From CAYWJT01 sp964458655 (lineage in GTDB: Bacteria > Acidobacteriota > Aminicenantia > Aminicenantales > Saccharicenantaceae): a DNA stretch of 48,571 bases. Of the stretch, positions 34,391-42,421 are shown piece by piece. The number at the start of each line of letters is the position of its first letter. Positions within the stretch are counted from its first letter, which is position 1. The stretch lies in assembly GCA_964458655.1 (NCBI GenBank), contig CAYWJT010000016.1, forward strand, positions 1 to 48,571, in the 5' to 3' direction. The notes below the pieces were generated by a model. The model did not search any database. It was given only the letters and a program-made list of their open reading frames with translations, and was not told where the DNA came from. The position numbers were made by a program, and so were the translations under genes.

Positions 34391-35212
34391 ATGGAAAATC
34401 AAGTCCGCAAATCAACCACATACTTCGCCGAATTCCTCAAACCCGCCCAGGTCGTCTTCGAGCTCAAGAGCAAGGACAAGGTCGAAGCCATCGAGGAGCT
34501 GCTCGATGTCCTGGCCAAGCAAAAGCTCATCGAGAACAAGAAGCTCGTCCTGACGCGCATCATCGACCGCGAGAACCTGGTTTCCACGGCCATCGGCTCG
34601 GGCGTCGCCCTGCCGCATGCCCGCGTGGACACGGAGAAGGAGATCGCCGTGGCCGTGGGCCGCTCGGAGAAGGGCATCGATTTCGAGGCCCACGACGGCG
34701 AGAAGGTGCGCCTCATCATCCTGGTCGTCTGGAACCCTTCCATCCCGGGCCTGTTCAACCACCTGTTCGCCGGCCTGGCCCGCTTCCTGGTCAGGGCAGA
34801 CAACAGGCGGCGCGTCCTCGAGGCCGCCAACCGGGCCGAGCTCTACGAGATCCTGTCCAAGATCGAGTTCAAGTTCGTCCACGAGGAGAAGGTCCTGAGC
34901 CAGGCCGGGCTGCTCAAGAAGCTCCAGGAGCTCGAGATCAAGACGCGCCGGGCCTCCAAAGAGGCCCAGAAGGACCTCCAGAAGCAGGCGACCATGATCC
35001 GCGACGAGCTCGACCGCGACCTGCTGTCCAGGTTCGACCGGCTGATGGAACGCTACGGCTTCGCGGTGGCCGAGGCCGTCGACGGCGTCTGCCAGGGCTG
35101 CAACATCAACATCTCGACCCAGATGTACTCGGCCATCGAGGGCTCGAACGACATCTACGTCTGCGAGAACTGCGGCAAGTTCCTGATCTCGGTCCGCAGG
35201 AAGAAGAAGTAG
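34391..35212 (+). CDS. PTS EIIA (Ntr-type) domain fused to a C4 zinc ribbon
   Basis: This 273-residue cytosolic protein has an unusual domain order. Residues about 12-160 form a PTS EIIA type-2 (PtsN-like) domain with the phosphorylatable His76 in SGVALPHARVD. A charged helical, probably coiled-coil stretch follows (about 165-225). The C-terminus is a C4 zinc ribbon of the zf-RING_7 type (Cys234, 237, 258, 261; CQGCNIN and CENCGKF), as in FlgZ/CT398-like proteins. EIIA-Ntr domains act as phosphorylation switches rather than sugar carriers, and the ribbon may bind nucleic acid or a protein. I chose ATG 34391; an in-frame GTG at 34373 lies inside the promoter. No PTS sugar permease, EI or HPr is in the window. 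Confidence 0.85.
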   Translation: MENQVRKSTTYFAEFLKPAQVVFELKSKDKVEAIEELLDVLAKQKLIENKKLVLTRIIDRENLVSTAIGSGVALPHARVDTEKEIAVAVGRSEKGIDFEAHDGEKVRLIILVVWNPSIPGLFNHLFAGLARFLVRADNRRRVLEAANRAELYEILSKIEFKFVHEEKVLSQAGLLKKLQELEIKTRRASKEAQKDLQKQATMIRDELDRDLLSRFDRLMERYGFAVAEAVDGVCQGCNINISTQMYSAIEGSNDIYVCENCGKFLISVRRKKK

Positions 35213-36859
35213 TCAGCGGGCCGGTCTGAGCACGAGGTTGCCGGGCGCATGGAGCTTGTAGACCGGGTAGGTCTGGTAGCCGCGGCCCCACTGACCGACG
35301 ATGTGCCTGTCGAAAAAGTTCCAGACGAGCAAGCCGTCGTCGCTCTCCGGCTCGAGCAGGTAGGCGGCCAGGCCGCCCAGCGGCTGGGCCGTCCTCACCA
35401 CCAGCGTCCCGGCCGGGAATTCCCTCGTCTCCTCGGCGTACTCCCCGCTGACCTTGTTCAGGCGATGACCCTGGAAGAGCCTTTCGCCGGCCTTAAGGTC
35501 TTTTATCCTGAAGGCTTCGACCGCGAGCGAGACCGGCTCCGCCAGACGTTCCACGCTCAGGCCGTGACCGAGAAGCTTGTCGAGGATGGTGTCGTCGAAC
35601 AGAGGTATCAGGTAGGCGACGGGATAGCGGACCGTGCGCTTGGGGACGAAATCGGCGAAATAGGGCAGGACGTAGGTCCTCTTGCGGTCCGTCCTCTTGA
35701 CCCTGGGGAACGGCGCGCCTTCCGGCTGGGACACCTCCATTTCGTAGCCGCGCACGGTGACCTTGCCGGGGAGATCCTTGACCTCGATGTCGAGACCGAA
35801 ACCGGGCGCCGCGGCCGGGTTCAGGCCGCGCTCGACGGCGCGGCGGTCGGCTTCGGCCACAAGGCGCGCCAGCTCCTCGGCGTGCCTGTCGCAATAATCC
35901 AGGACGGCCCTGAGCAGGGCGTAGCAGCCCGAGACCCGCGTCTTGAAGTCGGCGTAGTTGTAGTTCTCGTCCAGGATGGACAGGCGGTTGCGCAGGCCGA
36001 TATAGTTCGTGACGTACCTCGGCTCATGGCCGAAGGTGCGCCAGCCCTTCTCCATGTCCCGGAAATCCATCGGGTCGCCGTAGGGGATGGCCAGGGTGCC
36101 GTACTTCTTCTCCATGGACTCTTTCACGGCCGGCAGCATCCGGTCGCGCGCGTAGACGATGACGGCCGCGTCGCCGTTGGGGCAGAGCGGCCAGGAGTAG
36201 GTGACCGGCTCCTCATGGTAGGAGCCGTCGGTCGTGTGGGCGTCCAGCAGCAGGACGGGGTCCCAGCGCGTCAGGACGTTGCGGACCAGGCCCTGGAGCT
36301 CGGGGCTCTCGAGCTTCATGGCGTCGCGGTTGAGGTCCAGGTTCTGGCCGTTGTGCCTGACCCCGACGCCCCGGGCCGGGCCGAGCTGTCCCGGTCTGTT
36401 CTGCGGGCTGACCTTCTCGTTGCCGTCGGGGTTGAAGATGGGCGCGATGAGGAGAACGATGTTGCCGAGATAGGGCGGCTTGGGGTCGAGCAGTATGTCC
36501 CGCGCCAGCATCAGCATCGCCTCCTTGCCCTCGACCTCGCCGGCATGGATGTTGGCCTGGAAATAGACGACGATGCGCTTGTCGTTCTTGAGCGCCGCCG
36601 GCGCGAGCGGCAGGGGCCGGCCGATCACGGCCAGCGGGATATCCCGGCCCTCGGCCGAAACGGCCAGCGACTCGACCCTGATGAACGGGCTCAGCTTCTG
36701 CAGGGCCGCGAGGAATCCCATGACCTCGGCGTAGCTCGAGGTCGCCTCGTAGTTCGAGCTCTCGGCCGCCGTGAGCGGCCTATCCTGGCCCGAGCACGGC
36801 GCCAGCGCGGCCGGCAGGGCCGCGGCCAGGATCAAAAGCGCTTTCAGGCGGTTTCTCAT
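35213..36859 (-). CDS. Exported M14-family zinc carboxypeptidase
   Basis: This 548-residue secreted metallopeptidase has a signal peptide (about 1-24). The M14 zinc site reads NIHAGEVEGKE (HxxE) near residue 105 and LLLDAHTTDG (third His) near 210. The substrate-binding block GVRHNGQNLDLNRDAMKLESPE matches the M14 arginine region. The catalytic Glu is probably in the SILDENYNYADFK stretch. The C-terminal 200 residues form an accessory beta-rich domain. ATG 36859 has GGAGAGGA upstream; an earlier in-frame ATG at 36880 would overlap that ribosome site. It ends directly against the stop of the EIIA/zinc-ribbon gene (TAG and TCA adjacent). Confidence 0.87.
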   Translation of the reverse strand: MRNRLKALLILAAALPAALAPCSGQDRPLTAAESSNYEATSSYAEVMGFLAALQKLSPFIRVESLAVSAEGRDIPLAVIGRPLPLAPAALKNDKRIVVYFQANIHAGEVEGKEAMLMLARDILLDPKPPYLGNIVLLIAPIFNPDGNEKVSPQNRPGQLGPARGVGVRHNGQNLDLNRDAMKLESPELQGLVRNVLTRWDPVLLLDAHTTDGSYHEEPVTYSWPLCPNGDAAVIVYARDRMLPAVKESMEKKYGTLAIPYGDPMDFRDMEKGWRTFGHEPRYVTNYIGLRNRLSILDENYNYADFKTRVSGCYALLRAVLDYCDRHAEELARLVAEADRRAVERGLNPAAAPGFGLDIEVKDLPGKVTVRGYEMEVSQPEGAPFPRVKRTDRKRTYVLPYFADFVPKRTVRYPVAYLIPLFDDTILDKLLGHGLSVERLAEPVSLAVEAFRIKDLKAGERLFQGHRLNKVSGEYAEETREFPAGTLVVRTAQPLGGLAAYLLEPESDDGLLVWNFFDRHIVGQWGRGYQTYPVYKLHAPGNLVLRPAR

Positions 36860-36922
36860 CGTCCTCTCCTCTCCGGCCATATATCACGGCCGGCCGTGTC
36901 CTTGTCCGTGGGCAAGAGGCCA

Positions 36923-36951
36923 AGTTTAGACCAGCGGGTCGAGGTCGTCAA
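36923..36951 (-). promoter_or_regulatory. Predicted promoter of the M14 peptidase
   Basis: On the minus strand TTGACG (36946-36951) and TAAACT (36923-36928) are 17 bases apart. The leader is about 55-60 bases. The release-factor-like promoter runs the other way 15 bases further on. Confidence 0.5.
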
Positions 36952-36965
36952 CAACGAGGAAAGTT

Positions 36966-36994
36966 TTGACAGCCGCGGGCCGCGTCCTTATCAT
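36966..36994 (+). promoter_or_regulatory. Predicted promoter of the release-factor-like gene
   Basis: TTGACA (36966-36971) and TATCAT (36989-36994) are 17 bases apart. The predicted start at about 37001 coincides with the GGAGGAG ribosome site (37001-37007), so the leader is only about 13 bases. Confidence 0.6.
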
Positions 36995-37013
36995 GAGCAT
37001 GGAGGAGCGCCGG

Positions 37014-37436
37014 ATGTCCGTGTTCAACGTCAGCCCGGAGAAGGAAAAAGGCCTGGCGGAGAGGATGGAACGGCTCGGCATCAAGGAGGCCGACCTGGTC
37101 GAGAAGTTCGTCCGCTCGGCCGGCCGCGGCGGCCAGAACGTCAACAAGGTGGCCACCTGCGTTTACCTCAAGCATCTGCCCACGGGCATCGAGGTCAAGT
37201 GCCAGCAGGAACGTTCCCAGGCGCTTAACCGTTTCCTAGCGCGCCGCATCCTGGCCGACAAGGTCGAGGCCATGGTCCTGGGCAGGCGGAGCGAGGAAGA
37301 GCAGCGGCTGGCCAAGCTGCGGCGCCAGAAAAGGAAAAGGTCGAAGAGGGCCAAGGAGAAGATGCTGGCCGACAAACGGCTGCGTTCCAAGAAGAAAGAA
37401 GCGCGCTCGTTCAAGCCCGACGTCTCCGATGTCTGA
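37014..37436 (+). CDS. Peptide chain release factor-like protein (GGQ domain only)
   Basis: This 140-residue protein contains the release-factor catalytic motif in SAGRGGQNVNKVATCV (GGQ near residue 39-41) but no stop-codon recognition domain. The C-terminus is strongly basic (RRQKRKRSKRAKEKMLADKRLRSKKK). This architecture matches ArfB/YaeJ and C12orf65-type ribosome rescue factors, whose basic tail sits in the empty mRNA channel to free stalled ribosomes. Start ATG 37014 has GGAGGAG seven bases upstream; earlier in-frame ATGs lie inside the promoter. No tmRNA gene is in the window. The 160 bases after it hold only a short GC-rich hairpin without a T tract. Confidence 0.88.
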   Translation: MSVFNVSPEKEKGLAERMERLGIKEADLVEKFVRSAGRGGQNVNKVATCVYLKHLPTGIEVKCQQERSQALNRFLARRILADKVEAMVLGRRSEEEQRLAKLRRQKRKRSKRAKEKMLADKRLRSKKKEARSFKPDVSDV

Positions 37437-37595
37437 ACCCGGCCGGCGAGCGTGGGGGGACGGCTTCCGGGTTGTGACGGCACGGTCGTCGTTGATGGGG
37501 TCAACCCTTCGGACAAACAGGACAGCCTTCGCTTCCTGCAGGGGCGGATGCCGCGCCGCGCTGTTTTCCGGGGCGGCTAGCGGCGTCGCCGCCGC

Positions 37596-38843
37596 TCAGG
37601 AGGCCAGCCGGATGAGGGCCTGAAGGAGCAGGTCGGCCCCTTTTTCCAGGTCCTCCCAGCCCGCGCGCTCTTCCGGGGAATGGCTTATCCCGTCCAGGCA
37701 GGGGATGAAGATCATGCCGGCATCGGCGCAGGCCGCGATGATCTGGGCGTCGTGGCCGGCGCCGCTCGTGAGCCTCATCCAGGCATGGCCGAGGCGTCGG
37801 CACTCCTCTTCGAGCAGGCCGGCCAGCCTTTCCGGCACCCGGACCGGCTCGGTGGCATCGACGAGCTCCGAGCTGAAGGTCAGGCCGCGGACCGCGGCCG
37901 CTTCCACCGCCAAGGCCGCAAGTTCGGCGTCGAGCGCCTGCAGCTCGCCGGCCGAAGTCCCGCGGACGTCGAGCGTGAAATCGGCCCGGCCGGGGACGAC
38001 GCTGAACGCGCCCGGATGCAGGGCGACCCGGCCGATCGTAACGAGGCTGCCGTAGTGCGCGGCAGCCGCGTGCCTGGTCGCCTTGAGGGCGAAGTCGGCC
38101 AGGCCCAGGAAGGCATCCTGCCTGAGCTCTAAAGGCGTCGTGCCGGAGTGCGCCGCCCGACCGTGAAAAGCGCAGCGGCGGTACCTTTTGCCCGCGATGG
38201 CCTCGACGACGCCTATCGATTTCTCCTCGGTTTCGAGCACCGAGCCCTGCTCGATATGGAGCTCGAGATAGGCTTCGAGCGGCGGCCTCTCTTCCGCGGC
38301 CTTGAGGACCGTCTCGACCGATAACCCGGTCCCGGCCAGCACCTCCGCCAGCGTCAGCCCGGAAGCCGTCCGGCCGAACCGGAGCTGGCTTTCGTTGAGC
38401 TGTCCTGTGAACGCCCGGCTGCCCAGGAAGTCGCCCACGAGGTTGCCTTCTTCGTCGGTAAAGGAAGCGACCTCGAGCGGCCTCGTGACCGGAATGCCCT
38501 CTTCCCGTATCCTTCTCAGGCATTCCAGGGCGGCCAAAACCCCGGCGCTGCCGTCGAACATGCCGCCGTTCAGGACCGTGTCGATATGGGAGCCGGCCAT
38601 GACCACCGGACCCCGGCCTTCCAGCCGTCCGAACTGGTTCCCGGCCCCGTCCTGGCGGTAGGCGAGCCCGGCGGACTCGATCCTGTCGCGCAGCCAGCGC
38701 CGGGCCTCGAGGTCGGCCGGGCTGAAGGAGGGGCGGCTGACCCCGCCGTTTTCCGTCCTGCCGATCCCGCCGAGCTCCTCGATGTCACGGCGCAGGCGGC
38801 CGATATCGACGCGGATCTCTGTCGCCGGCACGCGCGTCATCAT
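37596..38843 (-). CDS. M20-family Zn-dependent amidohydrolase (hydantoinase/carbamoylase type)
   Basis: This cytosolic 415-residue enzyme belongs to the amaB/hyuC/allantoate amidohydrolase branch of M20. It hydrolyses N-carbamoyl-amino acids, allantoate or related ureido compounds. Zinc ligands are His in AGSHIDTV, Asp in MFDGSAGV, Glu in TDEEGNL, His in LELHIEQG and His near the C-terminus in GISHSPEE. AAHSGTTP is the lid motif. The start ATG 38843 overlaps the pdxJ stop, and a second ATG follows at 38840. It is the last gene of the ftsH-pdxJ run. A functional link with the HyuA/HyuB hydantoinase at the other end of the window is possible but not shown. Confidence 0.9.
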   Translation of the reverse strand: MMTRVPATEIRVDIGRLRRDIEELGGIGRTENGGVSRPSFSPADLEARRWLRDRIESAGLAYRQDGAGNQFGRLEGRGPVVMAGSHIDTVLNGGMFDGSAGVLAALECLRRIREEGIPVTRPLEVASFTDEEGNLVGDFLGSRAFTGQLNESQLRFGRTASGLTLAEVLAGTGLSVETVLKAAEERPPLEAYLELHIEQGSVLETEEKSIGVVEAIAGKRYRRCAFHGRAAHSGTTPLELRQDAFLGLADFALKATRHAAAAHYGSLVTIGRVALHPGAFSVVPGRADFTLDVRGTSAGELQALDAELAALAVEAAAVRGLTFSSELVDATEPVRVPERLAGLLEEECRRLGHAWMRLTSGAGHDAQIIAACADAGMIFIPCLDGISHSPEERAGWEDLEKGADLLLQALIRLAS

Positions 38844-39553
38844 GGCTCCAGCAGGGCCAGCATGTCGCGAACGGCCCGGTCGATGCCGACGATCGCAGCC
38901 CTGGCCACGATCGAAAAGCCTATGGAAAGCTCGGTGATCTGTGATATCGCGACTATCGGCTTCACGTTGCGGTAATCCAGGCCGTGGCCGGCGTGGACTT
39001 CCAGGCCGCGGCCGCGGGCGAACTCGGCCGCCCCGCGCACCGCCGCCAGGGCCCTGTCCCTGTCCGGACCGGGCCCGAGCTCAGCGTAGGAGCCGGTGTT
39101 GACCTCGACCAAGCCGGCGCCGGCCTCGGCCGCGGCCGCGATCTCGTCGACGTCGGGGTCGATGAAAATGCTGACCATTATCCCGGCCGCGGACAGCTCC
39201 TGTATCATCGGTTCAAGGCTCCGCCTGTTCCGGATGACGCTCAGGCCGCCCTCGGTCGTGAGCTCTTCCGGCCTTTCCGGGACGAGCGAGACCAGGTCGG
39301 GCCGGACCTCGAGCGCGATCCGCTTCATCTCTTCCGTGGCCGCCATCTCCACGTTGAGCCTGGTTTTGACAGCGGCCCGAAGCAGGCGCAGGTCGCGTTC
39401 CTTGATGTGCCGCCGGTCGCTCCTGATATGGCAGACGATTCCCGAAGCCCCGGCCTGCTCGGCCAGCAGGGCCGCCAGCACCGGTTCGGGTTCCGAGGCC
39501 CGGCGGGCCTCCCTGAGAGTGGCGAAATGATCGATGTTGACCGCCAGTTTCAT
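38840..39553 (-). CDS. pdxJ: Pyridoxine 5'-phosphate synthase
   Basis: PdxJ condenses 1-deoxyxylulose 5-phosphate with aminoacetone 3-phosphate to form pyridoxine phosphate. The 237-residue protein opens with LAVNIDHFATLREAR, has CHIRSDRRHI, NVEMAATEEM, SLVPERPEELTTEGGL, VEVNTGSYAE and ends with VHAGHGLDYRNV and ITELSIGFSIVARA, all diagnostic. Start ATG 39553 has GGAGG five bases upstream; an earlier frame start at 39568 lacks support. It follows glmM by 25 bases. Confidence 0.97.
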   Translation of the reverse strand: MKLAVNIDHFATLREARRASEPEPVLAALLAEQAGASGIVCHIRSDRRHIKERDLRLLRAAVKTRLNVEMAATEEMKRIALEVRPDLVSLVPERPEELTTEGGLSVIRNRRSLEPMIQELSAAGIMVSIFIDPDVDEIAAAAEAGAGLVEVNTGSYAELGPGPDRDRALAAVRGAAEFARGRGLEVHAGHGLDYRNVKPIVAISQITELSIGFSIVARAAIVGIDRAVRDMLALLEP

Positions 39554-39578
39554 GGCTGCCTCCGGCAAATGCCCAGTG

Positions 39579-40931
39579 TCATTCCGGCGCGCCGAGATGC
39601 CGTTTGATGACCTCGGCCAGTTCGGCCGCCATCGCCTTCACCTCGGAGACGTCCCTGCCCTCGACCATGATCCTGGCCAGCGGCTCCGTGCCCGAGTAGC
39701 GCAAGTCGAGACGGCCTTCGTTCCCGAGCCGCCCGCGCACGCTGTCGGCGGCCGCCGCTATCTCGGGGAAGTCGGCGAAGGGCCTCTTGGCCGCGACCCG
39801 GACGTTGACCAGGACCTGCGGGAATTCCTCCAGGCCCCGGACGAGCTCCGAGAGGCTGCTATCTTTATGGACCATGGCTTCAAGCATCTTGAGCGAGGTC
39901 AGGATGCCGTCGCCGGTGTTGAGGTCGTCGAGGAAGATCGTGTGGCCCGACTGTTCGCCGCCCAGGTTGCAGCCCAGCCTGACCATCTCTTCCAGCACGT
40001 ACCTGTCGCCCACCCTGGTCCTAACGAGCGCCAGGCCGGCCCGTTCGAGGGCGACCTCCAGCCCCATGTTGCTCATGGTGGTCGCCACCACCCGGTCCGA
40101 ACGCAACCTGCCTGTCTCCTTCATGAACAGCGACTGGACGAACAGGGTGTGGTCGCCGTTCAGGACGCGTCCTGTTTCGTCGGCCCAGACGGCCCGGTCG
40201 GCGTCGCCGTCGAAGGCGGCCCCGAAGACGGCGCCGGTCTCGACCACCTTGCACGCCAGGCTCTCCGGATGGAGCGAGCCGCAGCCGCAGTTGATGTTCC
40301 GGCCGTCTGGCGAGGCGTGTATGGGCACCACTTCGAAACCCAGCTCCTCGTAGATCCGAGGAGCCAGGCTGGAACCGGCGCCGTTCGAGCAGTCCAGGAC
40401 TACTTTGCCACGTTTCCCGCCGGCCGGGATCCGGACTCGCGATTTCAGGTGCTCGAGATAGCCTTCGACCAGGCCGCCGTCATGGCTGCCTGAAGACGAC
40501 TCTCTCTCTTCCCGTTCCGGCCCGGCCTCGCGCACCGCCCGCTCGAGGAAGGCCTCCCATTCTTCCGGGATCTTGGTCCCGGCAGGGGAGAAGATCTTGA
40601 TGCCGTTGTCCTGGAACGGGTTGTGGGAGGCGGAAAAGACGACCCCGGCCGAGAAGCCGTGCCTACCCGTCAGGAAGGAAACCGCCGAGGTCGGGATGAC
40701 CCCGGCTGAAACAGCCTCGCCGCCGCCCGCCAGCACGCCCGCGGTGAAGGCCTGCTCAATCCACTGGCCGGACTCGCGAGTGTCCCGGCCCATCAGCACC
40801 CTGGGTTCCAGGCCCGAGGCGCTGAGGAGGCGCGCCAGGGCCCGGCCCAGCACGCGGACCGTCGGCCTGTCCAGCGGGTAGCTGCCGGCGACGGCTCGTA
40901 TCCCGTCCGTTCCGAAGAGCTTCTCGTCCAT
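39579..40931 (-). CDS. glmM: Phosphoglucosamine mutase
   Basis: GlmM converts glucosamine-6-phosphate to glucosamine-1-phosphate for peptidoglycan and lipopolysaccharide synthesis. The 450-residue protein has the phosphoserine loop SASHNPFQDNG (Ser102), the metal site DGDADRA, the sugar-binding loop and the C-terminal phosphate-binding RYSGTEPLARIM (usually RPSGTEP). FGTDGIR at the start is typical of GlmM rather than of phosphoglucomutase. The gene sits directly after cdaA-ybbR, the conserved arrangement in which CdaA and YbbR are known to associate with GlmM. Confidence 0.96.
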   Translation of the reverse strand: MDEKLFGTDGIRAVAGSYPLDRPTVRVLGRALARLLSASGLEPRVLMGRDTRESGQWIEQAFTAGVLAGGGEAVSAGVIPTSAVSFLTGRHGFSAGVVFSASHNPFQDNGIKIFSPAGTKIPEEWEAFLERAVREAGPEREERESSSGSHDGGLVEGYLEHLKSRVRIPAGGKRGKVVLDCSNGAGSSLAPRIYEELGFEVVPIHASPDGRNINCGCGSLHPESLACKVVETGAVFGAAFDGDADRAVWADETGRVLNGDHTLFVQSLFMKETGRLRSDRVVATTMSNMGLEVALERAGLALVRTRVGDRYVLEEMVRLGCNLGGEQSGHTIFLDDLNTGDGILTSLKMLEAMVHKDSSLSELVRGLEEFPQVLVNVRVAAKRPFADFPEIAAAADSVRGRLGNEGRLDLRYSGTEPLARIMVEGRDVSEVKAMAAELAEVIKRHLGAPE

Positions 40932-40943
40932 GGCGGGGATGTT

Positions 40944-41651
40944 TCAGCCTTTCCCGGCTTTAGAGTTCGCCGCGGCGGCCCCGGGCTTGGCCTCGGCTAT
41001 CTTGACCGTGACGCGCACGGTCGTGAATATCGAAAGCAGGCGCAGCTCCGGGTGCGGCAGGATGATGTCGACGTCGAACACCGTCTGCTTGTCGAGTCCT
41101 GTTATGTCGATGGGCGTCGTCGTCACGACATCCTTGCTCCGGAAGCGGCTTTCCGGTCCCGAAACCAGGACCTTGGCCGGCTGGACCTCGACACCGTCCA
41201 GCCGGAAACCGTCGGCGGGCCGGCCGCGGACGGTCGGCTTTATCATGAGAGTCTCCTCCCGGGTCCGCTCGAGCTTGATGTTGACCTTGTTCGGCCGGAC
41301 CGCGATCAGCTTCACGCCGCTCGGCACCGAGATCATGTTCGGGTTGAGAGGGAACTCCTGTTGATAGACCGTGGCTTTCTCGAGGTCGAGGACGGCCCTG
41401 ATGTTCTGGGCGCCGACCTCCTTCAGCAGCCGGTTCGGGCCGCGGATGGCCACCTCGACGGTCGAGGTGTTCCTCTCGACGAGCTCCAGGCCGACCGGAA
41501 TGTTGCGCAACTCGAGCGGCACCACCAGGGATTTGTCCGAATAGACCTTGTCCTCGGGGATTAGGAGCAACCAGATGACCAGGGCCAGGACAAGCGACGC
41601 GATCTTCAGGCCCCAGTTCTTCGTCACGAACGTCCTCAGCGACCTTTTCAT
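40944..41651 (-). CDS. ybbR: YbbR-domain protein, CdaA regulator (CdaR)
   Basis: This 235-residue protein has one N-terminal membrane helix (about 14-32) followed by an extracytoplasmic region with two or more YbbR repeats. Segments such as PLELRNIPVGLELV, VEVAIRGP and VKLIAVRPNKVNIKLE mark them. YbbR/CdaR modulates the diadenylate cyclase encoded next to it. It overlaps the cdaA stop by four bases and is followed after 12 bases by glmM. The C-terminus is Ala/Lys-rich and probably flexible. Confidence 0.92.
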   Translation of the reverse strand: MKRSLRTFVTKNWGLKIASLVLALVIWLLLIPEDKVYSDKSLVVPLELRNIPVGLELVERNTSTVEVAIRGPNRLLKEVGAQNIRAVLDLEKATVYQQEFPLNPNMISVPSGVKLIAVRPNKVNIKLERTREETLMIKPTVRGRPADGFRLDGVEVQPAKVLVSGPESRFRSKDVVTTTPIDITGLDKQTVFDVDIILPHPELRLLSIFTTVRVTVKIAEAKPGAAAANSKAGKG

Positions 41652-42421
41652 TTTTCTCTCAGGTAGCCGATCAGGCGCTTTTTCATGGCCTCGCCGGTCT
41701 CGAAGTTCTCCAGGCTGCCCTTCACCGCCAGCGAAACGAGGCCGGTCTCTTCGGAGACGACGATGACTGCGGCGTCGGTCTCCTCGGACAGGCCGATGGC
41801 GGCCAGGTGTCTCGTCCGGGTCTTGAACTGGACGGGCAGCTTGTGAGCGGCCGGCAGGGGCAGCAGGCAGCCGGCGGAGGCGACCTTGTCGCCCCTGATG
41901 ATGGCCGCGCCGTCATGCAGCGGCGAATGCGGATAGAAGATGCCGACGATCAGGTCCTTGGAGATGAGGGCATCGAGCCTGACCCCGCGGCCCGTGTAGG
42001 GCAGGAGCGATATCTCCTTCTCGACGGCGATCAGCGCGCCGATCTTCTTCTGGCTCATGTAGTCGATGGCGAAGAAAAGCTCGTCGAGCTTCTCCTCGAG
42101 GGGCCTGAGCAAAAGCGGGCTGCGTATCGTGCGCGAGCCCAGCCCGGCCAGGAACATGCGGATCTCGCCCTGGAAAAGGACGATGACCGCGATTATGACG
42201 TAGTTGATGAAGGCCCGGATGATCCGGCTGGAGACGCTCAGCCGGCCGTAGATGGTCAGGAGGTAGAGCAGGGCGATCAGGGCCATGCCGAGCGCCGCCT
42301 GATAGGCCCGCGTGTCCTTGATGAGCAGCAGCACGGAATAGATGATGACCGCGATGATGATGATGTCGACGACGTCGAGGGGCGTGATGTGCTTGAGGAG
42401 GTTCCAGACGCTAGCCGGCAT
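41648..42421 (-). CDS. cdaA: Diadenylate cyclase CdaA (c-di-AMP synthase)
   Basis: This membrane-bound enzyme makes cyclic di-AMP from two ATP. It is 257 residues long with three N-terminal helices (about 14-35, 41-60, 66-85) and a DAC domain from about 100. The first motif is intact: HDGAAIIRG with Asp170-Gly171-Ala172. The second motif, normally RHR, reads RHL here (Arg204-His205-Leu206 in TRTRHLAAIG). The rest of the domain, including VIVVSEETG, is normal. I chose ATG 42421, which has a GA-rich ribosome site upstream; an earlier in-frame start at 42469 gives no membrane-helix match. It overlaps folP by 11 bases and ybbR by four. Confidence 0.93.
   Translation of the reverse strand: MPASVWNLLKHITPLDVVDIIIIAVIIYSVLLLIKDTRAYQAALGMALIALLYLLTIYGRLSVSSRIIRAFINYVIIAVIVLFQGEIRMFLAGLGSRTIRSPLLLRPLEEKLDELFFAIDYMSQKKIGALIAVEKEISLLPYTGRGVRLDALISKDLIVGIFYPHSPLHDGAAIIRGDKVASAGCLLPLPAAHKLPVQFKTRTRHLAAIGLSEETDAAVIVVSEETGLVSLAVKGSLENFETGEAMKKRLIGYLREK

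Noticed and set aside
35249..37228. Long open frame antisense to the M14 peptidase
   Set aside because: It is a mirror of real codons on the other strand, with no motif and no ribosome site, and it also crosses two promoters.
37580..37600. GC-rich hairpin after the M20 gene as a terminator
   Set aside because: The stem is only seven bases long and no T tract follows on either strand.
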